Assembly: GCA_003662485.1 (NCBI GenBank)
Contig: QMYD01000065.1
Coordinates: 1 to 6,246, forward strand
Reading direction: 5' to 3'
Source: Candidatus Hecatellales archaeon
GTDB lineage: Archaea > Thermoproteota > Bathyarchaeia > Hecatellales > Hecatellaceae
Length of the DNA: 6,246 bases
Below, one piece after another: positions 1-5,262 of the stretch. The position numbers and the translations under genes were made by a program. How positions within the stretch are numbered: the first letter of the stretch is position 1; each line of letters begins with the position of its first letter. The notes under the pieces are model-generated. The model worked only from the letters and a program-made list of their open reading frames with translations, was not told the DNA's origin and searched no databases.

Positions 1-54
1 ACTTTTGGCTCCATTCCCGAAAGGCATAAGGCGTGAATAGCTTATTAACGTTGA
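1..54. other. Left-edge region upstream of nth, content ambiguous
   Basis: Too little sequence is present to assign a gene. On the + strand, two frames could be the tail of an upstream gene, with a TGA at 34-36 or a TAG at 38-40. On the - strand, ATG codons at 27-25 and 14-12 both open frames that run off the edge, so a divergent gene could start here. The AT-rich patch at 41-49 reads on the - strand as a TATA-like element about 30 bases before the second of these ATGs, which would suit a leaderless divergent gene. None of the options can be settled from this window. Confidence 0.25.
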
Positions 55-732
55 ATGAGGGGGATGGCTGGAAGTCTTAAAGCTAAGAGGAGGTGGATGG
101 CTGAAGTTTTAAAGAGGCTGAGGGAAGCCTTCGGCCCCATGAGGCATAGGCCTGAAGACCCCTTCGAACTTTTGGTTGCAGCCATCCTAAGCCAGCACAC
201 CTCCGACATTAACAGCGAAAGAGCCTTTGAAAGGCTTAAGAGAGCTCTAGGCGAAATAAAGCCAGAGGTCCTAGCCAAAACAAGTGAGGGGGAAATCTCT
301 AAGCATATTGAGTGCGCCGGCCTAGCGAAGGTTAAGGCTAAAAGGCTTAAGCAGGTTTCCAGGAGGATCGTGGAGGATTTCGGGGGCAGCCTCCTAAAGG
401 TTTTGGATAGGCCGAGGGAGGAGGCTAGAAGCCTCCTTCTCAAGCTTCCAGGGGTAGGCTATAAAACCGCTGATGTGGTTTTAGCTTTCTCGGCTGGGGC
501 TCCCGTGGTTCCCGTGGACACTCATCTCTTCACGTTGGCTAGGAGGCTGAAAATCGTGGACAGCCAAGACTATGAGAGGGTTAGAGAGGCCTATGAGAGG
601 CTTATCCCCGAGGGGGAGAGGGCTGAAGGCCACCTCCTCCTCCTAAACCTCGGCAAAAAATACTGTCAGGCACGAAACCCGAAATGCTTTGAATGCCCCA
701 TTAGGAAGCTATGCCCCTCAGCAAAGCCTTAA
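55..732 (+). CDS. nth: Endonuclease III (DNA glycosylase/AP lyase, HhH-GPD, 4Fe-4S)
   Basis: A 225-residue bifunctional base-excision repair enzyme that removes oxidised pyrimidines and cleaves the abasic site by beta-elimination. The N-terminal half carries the family motif LLVAAILSQHTSD (39-51). The helix-hairpin-helix is at LPGVGYKTAD (131-140), with the catalytic lysine K137, equivalent to K120 of E. coli. The catalytic aspartate is D155 in VPVDTH. The C-terminus has the iron-sulfur cluster pattern C-X6-C-X2-C-X5-C at C204, C211, C214 and C220. The lysine separates it from MutY- and Mig-type mismatch glycosylases, which lack it. The length is normal for the family. The start is ATG 55; ATG 64 (residue 4) is a possible alternative. 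It is followed by a 145-base gap before the CdvB-like gene on the same strand, so co-transcription is uncertain. Confidence 0.95.
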   Translation: MRGMAGSLKAKRRWMAEVLKRLREAFGPMRHRPEDPFELLVAAILSQHTSDINSERAFERLKRALGEIKPEVLAKTSEGEISKHIECAGLAKVKAKRLKQVSRRIVEDFGGSLLKVLDRPREEARSLLLKLPGVGYKTADVVLAFSAGAPVVPVDTHLFTLARRLKIVDSQDYERVREAYERLIPEGERAEGHLLLLNLGKKYCQARNPKCFECPIRKLCPSAKP

Positions 733-770
733 TCATAAACTTTAACATTCCACAAGAAGGTTTCCGATCA

Positions 771-775
771 TTTTT
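771..775 (+). terminator. Possible oligo-T terminator after nth
   Basis: A run of five T residues lies about 40 bases after the nth stop, in an otherwise AT-rich stretch. Archaeal RNA polymerase commonly terminates at T-runs without a strong hairpin. GAAGG at 756-760 could pair with CCTTC at 779-783 around the run, but this is weak. The call is position-based only. Confidence 0.3.
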
Positions 776-811
776 CACCCTTCCAGCTAAAAAGGGAGTT
801 CTCCACCACCC

Positions 812-823
812 TCCCAGCTGGGA
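812..823. repeat. Perfect 12-base palindrome upstream of the CdvB-like gene
   Basis: TCCCAGCTGGGA is fully self-complementary and lies in the gap between nth and the CdvB-like gene, 54 bases before the TTG start. The symmetry does not extend into the flanks. It could be a protein-binding site or a small hairpin; chance is not excluded. Confidence 0.4.
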
Positions 824-877
824 ACCACGCCAGACCCTCAGGCTTCAAACCTTATCTCATGTTTCCCCGAAAACTCT

Positions 878-1531
878 TTGGGGGTTGAGCTGAGGCAGCT
901 TAAGGGCTGGGAGAAAGGCGAACCCTTGACCAGCCGCCTAGCCGGGAAAGTTTCAGGAATTTTTAGGAGCCCTCCGCTTAGGCAGAGGATGGAGGAGTCC
1001 ATTTACAGGCTTAACTCGGTGAGGGGTAGGCTGAACGAGTTCGTGGAGAAGCTTGAACGCAGGGATAGGGAGTGCCTGGAAAAATGTGTGGGAGCCTATT
1101 CAACCGGGGACAAGGAGAGAGCCAGAATCTACGCCAGCGAATGCTCTGAAATTAGGAAGATGGTTAAAACGGTTTTGGGAAGCCAGCTTGCCCTCGAACA
1201 GGCCGCCCTACGCCTCGAAACCATTAAAGAGTTTGGGGATACCGCCTCAATCCTACCCTCCATTTCCAAGCTTGTGAAATCTTTGAGGGGGAAGCTTGAG
1301 AAGGTTATGCCTGACGTGGCCTACCAACTTGGCGAGGTGGACAAATCGCTGGGAGGCCTCCTCTCGGAGGTGGGGGCAGCCTCCGCCACTGAGCCAGCCG
1401 CTCCAGCCTTAAGCGGGGAGGCTGAGGAAATCCTTAAGGCAGCCAGCCTCCTAGCCGAGCAAAGGGTTAAGGAGAAGTTTCCAAGCCTACCCGTGGAGGC
1501 GGATGAGCATCCCTCAACCCCCTCCACCTAA
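878..1531 (+). CDS. CdvB-like ESCRT-III (Snf7-fold) protein without winged-helix tail
   Basis: A 217-residue ESCRT-III family protein; in TACK archaea these polymerise on membranes in cytokinesis and vesicle formation. The N-terminal segment (residues 10-36) has the conserved tryptophan and basic pattern that leads into a long helical hairpin (about 33-110). The core shows family signatures: LERRDRECLEKCVGAY (59-74), ARIYASECSEIRKM (82-95), LALEQAALRLETIKEFGD (104-121), and VMPDVAYQLGEVDKSLGGLLSEVG (143-166, the region after the hairpin). An Ala/Pro linker (168-178) leads to a charged amphipathic helix (180-199) and a FPSLP tail that could act in MIT-type binding. No C-terminal winged helix is present, so this resembles the CdvB paralogue type. 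No CdvA or CdvC gene lies in the window. The TTG start at 878 has no Shine-Dalgarno sequence and no ATG or GTG competitor nearby; it is chosen because it retains the conserved N-terminus. Confidence 0.85.
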   Translation: MGVELRQLKGWEKGEPLTSRLAGKVSGIFRSPPLRQRMEESIYRLNSVRGRLNEFVEKLERRDRECLEKCVGAYSTGDKERARIYASECSEIRKMVKTVLGSQLALEQAALRLETIKEFGDTASILPSISKLVKSLRGKLEKVMPDVAYQLGEVDKSLGGLLSEVGAASATEPAAPALSGEAEEILKAASLLAEQRVKEKFPSLPVEADEHPSTPST

Positions 1532-1544
1532 ACCTTTACAGGCT

Positions 1545-1553
1545 GAGAAGGAG
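1545..1553 (+). promoter_or_regulatory. Shine-Dalgarno-like site before coaD
   Basis: GAGAAGGAG lies in the 35-base gap between the CdvB-like gene and coaD. It is 13 bases before the in-frame TTG 1567 but only 8 bases before an out-of-frame ATG at 1562. The spacing fits the wrong start codon better, which makes the true coaD start uncertain. The short gap suggests coaD is co-transcribed with the gene before it. Confidence 0.5.
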
Positions 1554-1566
1554 TTTCTTAGATGGG

Positions 1567-2043
1567 TTGGAGGGTAAACGTTTCAGGAGGCTTGGACTCG
1601 GGGGAACCTTTGACCTCCTCCATCGAGGCCACGAGCACATTTTAAGGCTGGCCTTCCAGCTAGCCGAAAGGGTGGTGCTGGCTCTCTCAACTGATGAGCT
1701 TGCCTCCGAAATTAAGGGTAGAAGGGTTACCCCCTACGAGCAGCGGAAGAAGCGTGTTGAAGAGTTTCTTGAAGGCGAAGGCCTAAAGGGTAGGTTTGAA
1801 ATCGTTCCTATAAGGGACAGGCTTGGAACAGCTGTTGAAGACCCTGAAATGGAGGCTGTCCTCCTCAGCCTTGAAAACGCTTCAGCAGCCTCCAAGATAA
1901 ACGAGGAGAGGAGACGTAGAGGCCTCAAACCCGTAGAAATAGTTTTCTTTGAAAAGGTTTTAGCCGAGGATGGCAAGCCCATCTCCACGAGTAGGATTCT
2001 CTCGGGCGAAATAGATAGGGAGGGTAGGAGGCTTAGGGTTTAG
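1567..2043 (+). CDS. coaD: Phosphopantetheine adenylyltransferase, archaeal type
   Basis: A 158-residue nucleotidyltransferase that joins 4'-phosphopantetheine and ATP to give dephospho-CoA, the penultimate step of coenzyme A synthesis, in the cytoplasm. The signature is GGTFDLLHRGHEH (12-24), which holds the HxGH ATP-binding motif at H19 to H22. The second adenylyl-binding motif is ISTSRI (139-144), the counterpart of the bacterial ISSTxxR. The length is typical of the archaeal stand-alone form. The TTG start is chosen because it lies 11 codons before GGTFD, as in relatives. An ATG at 1562 has better Shine-Dalgarno spacing but is in another frame that stops at 1643-1645. The 3' end overlaps the convergent trpS gene by 11 bases. 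Confidence 0.92.
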   Translation: MEGKRFRRLGLGGTFDLLHRGHEHILRLAFQLAERVVLALSTDELASEIKGRRVTPYEQRKKRVEEFLEGEGLKGRFEIVPIRDRLGTAVEDPEMEAVLLSLENASAASKINEERRRRGLKPVEIVFFEKVLAEDGKPISTSRILSGEIDREGRRLRV

Positions 2044-3226
2044 GTAGCCCCCTAGACCATATGAGCTTGCGCTCCTCCTCGGAGAAGAGGAACTCTTCAA
2101 GCCTATCCCGCATCTGCTCCCTTTTCTCCTGATGCCTCTCAAGGAAGCCTGCAACCCTGTCCGCTAGCTTAAGCTTGCAGTCCCCGCAGAGAACAGCCCC
2201 ACTCCTACAGTTTTCCCAGATTTCCCTAAGCTTCCCATCATCCTCCTCAAAGATGAAGGCGTAATACTGGTATACGCTGCAGATTTCAGGGTTGCCTCCA
2301 AGCCTTCGCTGCTCCTCAGCGGTGGGCTGACCGCCCGTAAAGGCATTCATAATCTTCCTCCTAGCCTCCCCAGGAGGGTCAGTGAGGAAAATGCAGGTTT
2401 CAGGCTGGGAGGCGGACATTTTCCCTCCCCTACCAAGCCCAGGCATGAAGCGGCTGTGGATTTGAGCTGGCTTATAAAAGCCAAGCTTGGGAGCCACATC
2501 CCTCGTAACCCTCCAGTAGGGATCCTGATCTATGGCTGCGGGTATGAGGCAGGGTACATTCCGGCCTTGAACCACCGACTCTAGGAAGCAGGGAACAGCC
2601 TGAACAGCGGGGAAAAAGGTTAAGCCAATATTGTCGCTGTCCTTTAAGCCGAAAACAGCCTTAATCGTTGAACCCGTAATATGCTTGGCGACTTTTATGG
2701 CTAGGTGGTATAGAGCCTCAATGTGGACAGCGTCCACGATAATCCTTGTAAGCTCAGGTTTAAAGCCTAACGCTATAAGGTCTAAAGCATTATCGTAAGC
2801 CGTCCTAGTAGTGAACTCTAAGCTGAACTCCTCATGGTAAAGGTATTTCTCGTCGTCTGTGAGCTGGAAGTAGAGCTTAGCCTGGAAGGAGTCTTGAAGA
2901 TGCTTGGTGAAAATCCAGGGGACGATGTGGCCGAGGTGGACGGGCCCTGAGGGCCCCCTACCCGTATACAAAACAAACTTTTCACCCTCCTCCAGCTTCC
3001 TGAAAATCCAGTCTAGGTCTCGGTGGGAGAAGAAGATGCGCCTCCTAAGCTGGTAGTGGAGGCCTCCAGTATACCTCCTAAATTTTTCCAGGATTTCCTC
3101 GCCTATGGGCTGGGTTCCAAACTGACGGATAAGCTTCTCATAGTCGATTTCGCCTTCAACCCTCCAAGGGGTTACCACCATTTCATCCGGCTTCTCAGGC
3201 AAGCCTCCACCCTCCAAGCCTAACAT
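2033..3226 (-). CDS. trpS: Tryptophanyl-tRNA synthetase, archaeal/eukaryotic type
   Basis: A 397-residue class I synthetase that charges tRNA-Trp with tryptophan in the cytoplasm. The Rossmann fold carries the HIGH-type motif in GPSGPVHLGH (91-100), and the KMSKS-type loop is GKMSAS (268-273). Other archaeal/eukaryotic landmarks are VTPWRVEGEIDYEKL (18-32), YFQLTDDEKY (119-128), and IDQDPYWRVTRDVAPKLGF (232-250). A cysteine group C340-X6-C347-X2-C350 in the anticodon-binding part resembles that of relatives and may bind zinc. The start is ATG 3226, which fits a leaderless transcript from the promoter described upstream. Family members often begin near VTPW, so ATG 3181 (residue 16) is a real alternative and the first 15 residues are uncertain. 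The gene is divergent from the small gene to its right and convergent with coaD. Confidence 0.95.
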   Translation of the reverse strand: MLGLEGGGLPEKPDEMVVTPWRVEGEIDYEKLIRQFGTQPIGEEILEKFRRYTGGLHYQLRRRIFFSHRDLDWIFRKLEEGEKFVLYTGRGPSGPVHLGHIVPWIFTKHLQDSFQAKLYFQLTDDEKYLYHEEFSLEFTTRTAYDNALDLIALGFKPELTRIIVDAVHIEALYHLAIKVAKHITGSTIKAVFGLKDSDNIGLTFFPAVQAVPCFLESVVQGRNVPCLIPAAIDQDPYWRVTRDVAPKLGFYKPAQIHSRFMPGLGRGGKMSASQPETCIFLTDPPGEARRKIMNAFTGGQPTAEEQRRLGGNPEICSVYQYYAFIFEEDDGKLREIWENCRSGAVLCGDCKLKLADRVAGFLERHQEKREQMRDRLEEFLFSEEERKLIWSRGLPKP

Positions 3227-3243
3227 GCAAACCTTTATTTTTC

Positions 3244-3264
3244 CACCATTAAAAGGGTTTAAGG
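3244..3264 (-). promoter_or_regulatory. Candidate trpS promoter (TATA/BRE region)
   Basis: Read on the - strand, CTTTTAAT (3255-3248) lies about 25 bases before the trpS ATG, with the purine-rich AAACCC just upstream of it. That is the expected position for an archaeal TATA box and BRE on a leaderless transcript. A second TATA-like CCTTAAACC a few bases further upstream is part of the palindrome at 3253-3280. The assignment rests on position and composition only. Confidence 0.45.
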
Positions 3265-3280
3265 CAACCCTTAAAGCCTT
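3253..3280. repeat. Imperfect inverted repeat between trpS and the small divergent gene
   Basis: The left arm AAGGGTTTAAGG (3253-3264) and the right arm CCTTAAAGCCTT (3269-3280) pair at 11 of 12 positions around the loop CAAC. The only mismatch is G3257 with G3276. It sits beside or over the likely promoter elements of both divergent genes, so it may be an operator. It may also simply be two TATA-like CTTAAA elements facing opposite ways. Confidence 0.6.
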
Positions 3281-3426
3281 CAGCTAAAATCTTATTCTTT
3301 CGGTGCTTAGAAACGGTTAGGATTGATCTTCCCTGCAGCCTCCAAGCCCTCCGAAGATTCCTAATCCTATGCTGTTGCCAGTCCTTCCTCCCGGAGGAAT
3401 ACGTTAGAGATGACTCTGTTTTCCCT

Positions 3427-3432
3427 GAGAGG
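3427..3432 (+). promoter_or_regulatory. Shine-Dalgarno-like site before GTG 3439
   Basis: GAGAGG lies six bases before the GTG at 3439. It supports initiation there, though purine-rich hexamers are common in this DNA. Confidence 0.35.
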
Positions 3433-3438
3433 CTTGGA

Positions 3439-3690
3439 GTGGAGGGTAAGGGCGTAATCTACGTGGAGGCCGTGGACAAGGTAAGCCTCAAACAGGTTAG
3501 GGATGTCATGTTCGTTAGGGCCTCTGAGGTTATAGGTGCCACCTACACCTCGAAAAGCGGCTCCACGAGGCTACGCTGGGAGAGAACCAGCGAGCAGACG
3601 GGTAGGCTTAAAGGCGAAGCCAGCGTAAACGCCGTGCTAAAACTTGTGGAGGCTGGAATCATAAGCGAGGAAATCTTTAAGGAGCTTTAA
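3439..3690 (+). CDS. Small unrecognised protein, possibly the C-terminal part of a Pcc1-like protein
   Basis: At least 83 residues, starting on GTG; I do not recognise the family with confidence. Residues 5-12 (GVIYVEAV) look like a beta-strand, followed by VSLKQVRDVMFVRASEVI (15-32), which looks like a helix. A short strand with SGSTRLRWER (40-49) comes next, then a final helical segment (60-83). There are no cysteines, membrane segment or signal peptide. The strand-helix portion resembles the second half of archaeal Pcc1, a KEOPS subunit needed for the t6A modification of tRNA. The first half would then be in the open frame upstream, so this start is probably too late. The roughly 50-residue tail is not expected in Pcc1. 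The gene lies 57 bases before pheS on the same strand, and its translation-gene neighbours fit a tRNA-related role; that is inference. Confidence 0.6.
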   Translation: MEGKGVIYVEAVDKVSLKQVRDVMFVRASEVIGATYTSKSGSTRLRWERTSEQTGRLKGEASVNAVLKLVEAGIISEEIFKEL

Positions 3691-3700
3691 CCCAGATTTT

Positions 3701-3713
3701 GGAAAAATTAATT
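3701..3713 (+). promoter_or_regulatory. Candidate pheS promoter (TATA/BRE)
   Basis: GGAAAAATTAATT in the 57-base gap before pheS looks like a purine-rich BRE joined to a TATA box. With the usual spacing, transcription would begin near 3733, leaving a short leader that still includes the ribosome-binding site at 3736-3742. This suggests that pheS-pheT can be transcribed independently of the small gene upstream. Confidence 0.45.
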
Positions 3714-3718
3714 TCAGC

Positions 3719-3728
3719 CTTTCGAAAG
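3719..3728 (+). repeat. Perfect 10-base palindrome in the pheS promoter
   Basis: CTTTCGAAAG lies between the candidate TATA box and the predicted transcription start of pheS, where an archaeal repressor would be expected to bind. The symmetry ends at a C/C pair on the flanks. It is short enough that chance cannot be excluded. Confidence 0.4.
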
Positions 3729-3735
3729 CATATTA

Positions 3736-3742
3736 GAGGCGG
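3736..3742 (+). promoter_or_regulatory. Ribosome-binding site deciding the pheS TTG start
   Basis: GAGGCGG sits five bases before TTG 3748 (eight bases counting from the GAGG core). Its position supports TTG as the pheS start. Confidence 0.5.
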
Positions 3743-3747
3743 AACCC

Positions 3748-5262
3748 TTGGCTTGGAAGGCTGAAGAAGCCCCCCAGCGGATTTTAAAGCTGCTTGCAAG
3801 GCGTGGGAGGTCCACGCTTGCCGAGGTCTGCGAGGAGTTGGGGTTAAACCCCTCCCAGGCTATGAGGTCCCTCCTAACCCTTCAAGGTGAAGGCTTCCTC
3901 AAACTCTCGGAGAGGCGGGTTAGCCTTTTCAGGCTGACTGGGGAGGGTGAAGCCTACGCCTCCCAAGGCCTTCCCGAAAGGAGGCTTGTGGAAGCTGTTC
4001 TAAGGCTTGGGGGGAGGGCAAGCCTCCGAGAAGCCCTCCAGGAGGCAGGCCTACCAAAGGATAAGGGGAATATCGCCTTAGGCTGGATGCTGAAGAAGGG
4101 TTGGGGCGCCATTCGCAGGGAGAAGGATGAAACCCTCCTCGAAGCCCAAACGCCCCCTGAAAAGGGCTCAGATGAAACCCTCCTCAAACTCCTAGCCGAA
4201 AGAGGGGAGGCAGATTCCGAATGGCTGGAGGAGCAGGGACTCCTCCAGGAAGCCTTCAAGCTGAAGCATCGAAACCTTGTGGAGGAGAGGGTGAAAACCG
4301 TATGGGAGGCTGAGCTTACCCCCGAAGGTTTGAGGAGGGCTGAGGTGGAGGCTGAGGCGGCTGGGAAGCCTCTCATCACAGCTCTAACCAGCGAGCTCAT
4401 CCGCACGGGAAGGTGGAGGGAGGCTGAGTTTCGAAGATACGATGTTTCAGCAGCCCCGCCAACCCTCCACCCTGGAAAGAAGCACTTCTACTTGGAGTTC
4501 CTCGAGGAGGTTAGGGATATCCTAGTGGCCATGGGCTTTGAGGAGGCTTGGGGACCCTACGTGGAAACCGAGTTCTGGAACTTTGACGCCCTCTTCCAGC
4601 CTCAAGACCACCCGGCCAGGGAAATCCACGGCAGCTACCAGCTTAAACATCCAAGGCTTGGAAGGCTTCCCAGTAGGAGGCTAACCCTGAACGTTAAGCG
4701 AACCCATGAGGACGGTTGGAAAACGGGGTCAACGGGCTGGGGGTACCGGTGGAACCCTGAAATAGCGAGGAGGCTGGTGATGAGAAGCCAGACGACAGCT
4801 GTTTCTGTTCGAAGGCTTTCGGCTAATCCTAAGCCTCCCATAAAGGTTTTCTGCCTCTCAAGGGTTTTCCGCCCCGACGTTTTAGACGCCCAGCACTCCA
4901 TGGAATTCCACCAGTGCGATGGCATCATGGGAGACTGGGGGTTAAACCTCCGCCACCTACTAGGCTTCTTCGAAGAGTTCTGCAGGCTGCTGGGCTTTAA
5001 AGAAGTGAAATTCAGGCCGAGCTACTTCCCCTTCACCGAGCCCAGCGTCGAAGTCTTCGTTAGGCATCCCAGCCTCGGCTGGGTTGAGGTGGCGGGTTCA
5101 GGAGTCTTCCGCCCTGAGGTTACTCTTCCGCTTGGAGCAGGATTCCCAGTTCTGGCTTGGGGTGCAGGCCTTGGGAGGCTTGCCATGATTAAGCTTGGAA
5201 TAAACGACATTAGGGAGCTACATACGAAGAGTCTTCAAAGACTTAGGGAGGCTGAAATCTAG
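3748..5262 (+). CDS. pheS: Phenylalanyl-tRNA synthetase, alpha subunit
   Basis: A 504-residue class II catalytic subunit of the cytoplasmic alpha2-beta2 enzyme that charges tRNA-Phe. The first 230 or so residues hold the winged-helix segments typical of archaeal/eukaryotic PheS, for example ILKLLARRGRSTLAEVCEELG (12-32) and a second at about 78-125. The catalytic domain begins near 240 with HPGKKHFYLEFLEEVRDILVAMGF (241-264). It includes FDALFQPQDHPARE (279-292), motif 2 at FRPDVLDAQHSMEFHQCDG (374-392), and motif 3 at GAGLGRLAMIKLGIND (472-487). The length is normal for the archaeal form. The TTG start is backed by a Shine-Dalgarno-like GAGGCGG. The stop TAG is immediately followed by the pheT ATG, so the two subunits are almost certainly co-translated from one message. 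Confidence 0.96.
   Translation: MAWKAEEAPQRILKLLARRGRSTLAEVCEELGLNPSQAMRSLLTLQGEGFLKLSERRVSLFRLTGEGEAYASQGLPERRLVEAVLRLGGRASLREALQEAGLPKDKGNIALGWMLKKGWGAIRREKDETLLEAQTPPEKGSDETLLKLLAERGEADSEWLEEQGLLQEAFKLKHRNLVEERVKTVWEAELTPEGLRRAEVEAEAAGKPLITALTSELIRTGRWREAEFRRYDVSAAPPTLHPGKKHFYLEFLEEVRDILVAMGFEEAWGPYVETEFWNFDALFQPQDHPAREIHGSYQLKHPRLGRLPSRRLTLNVKRTHEDGWKTGSTGWGYRWNPEIARRLVMRSQTTAVSVRRLSANPKPPIKVFCLSRVFRPDVLDAQHSMEFHQCDGIMGDWGLNLRHLLGFFEEFCRLLGFKEVKFRPSYFPFTEPSVEVFVRHPSLGWVEVAGSGVFRPEVTLPLGAGFPVLAWGAGLGRLAMIKLGINDIRELHTKSLQRLREAEI
5246..5251 (+). promoter_or_regulatory. Shine-Dalgarno site for pheT inside the pheS end
   Basis: GGGAGG, with a GGAGG core, lies 11 bases before the pheT ATG and within the last codons of pheS. 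It is the clearest ribosome-binding site in the window and supports independent re-initiation at pheT. Confidence 0.6.

Larger units (their letters stand above)
3253..3438 (+). other. Open frame continuing upstream of the GTG 3439 gene, no usual start codon
   Basis: The reading frame of the next gene has no stop from 3253 onward, giving 62 extra codons, yet contains no ATG, GTG or TTG in that stretch. The translated part from about 3313 looks protein-like: a beta-strand-like TVRIDLP followed by the helix-like SLQALRRFLIL. Joined to the first 35 residues downstream, it resembles the order of elements in Pcc1, the small dimerising subunit of KEOPS. Against coding, five cysteine codons fall in 62 codons while the annotated part has none. 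A GTG at 3303, near a TATA-like CTTAAAG at 3270-3276, would reach this frame only through a one-base shift before 3322. A rare ATT start at 3322 would give 122 residues. Confidence 0.4.

Noticed and set aside
45..443. 132-codon open frame on the - strand
   Set aside because: It lies opposite nth, whose catalytic and Fe-S motifs are complete; the antisense translation is low-complexity Ser/Leu and has no recognisable motif.
711..893. 60-codon + frame from the nth end into the CdvB-like gene
   Set aside because: It overlaps two well-supported genes, its product shows no family features, and it spans the likely nth terminator and downstream promoter region.
3405..3428. GAGATGA followed by CTGA, resembling boxes C and D of a C/D guide RNA
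   Set aside because: Box C has a mismatch, the boxes are only about 14 bases apart, and no terminal stem or C'/D' pair is present.
3410..3457. Short ATG frame of 15 codons, 13 bases after GGAGG, overlapping the small gene
   Set aside because: It is too short and out of frame with the gene; the GGAGG spacing is loose and the product has no distinguishing feature.
3954..4406. 150-codon open frame on the - strand inside pheS
   Set aside because: It is antisense to the N-terminal winged-helix part of PheS; it is serine/arginine-rich, as expected from mirroring this codon usage.
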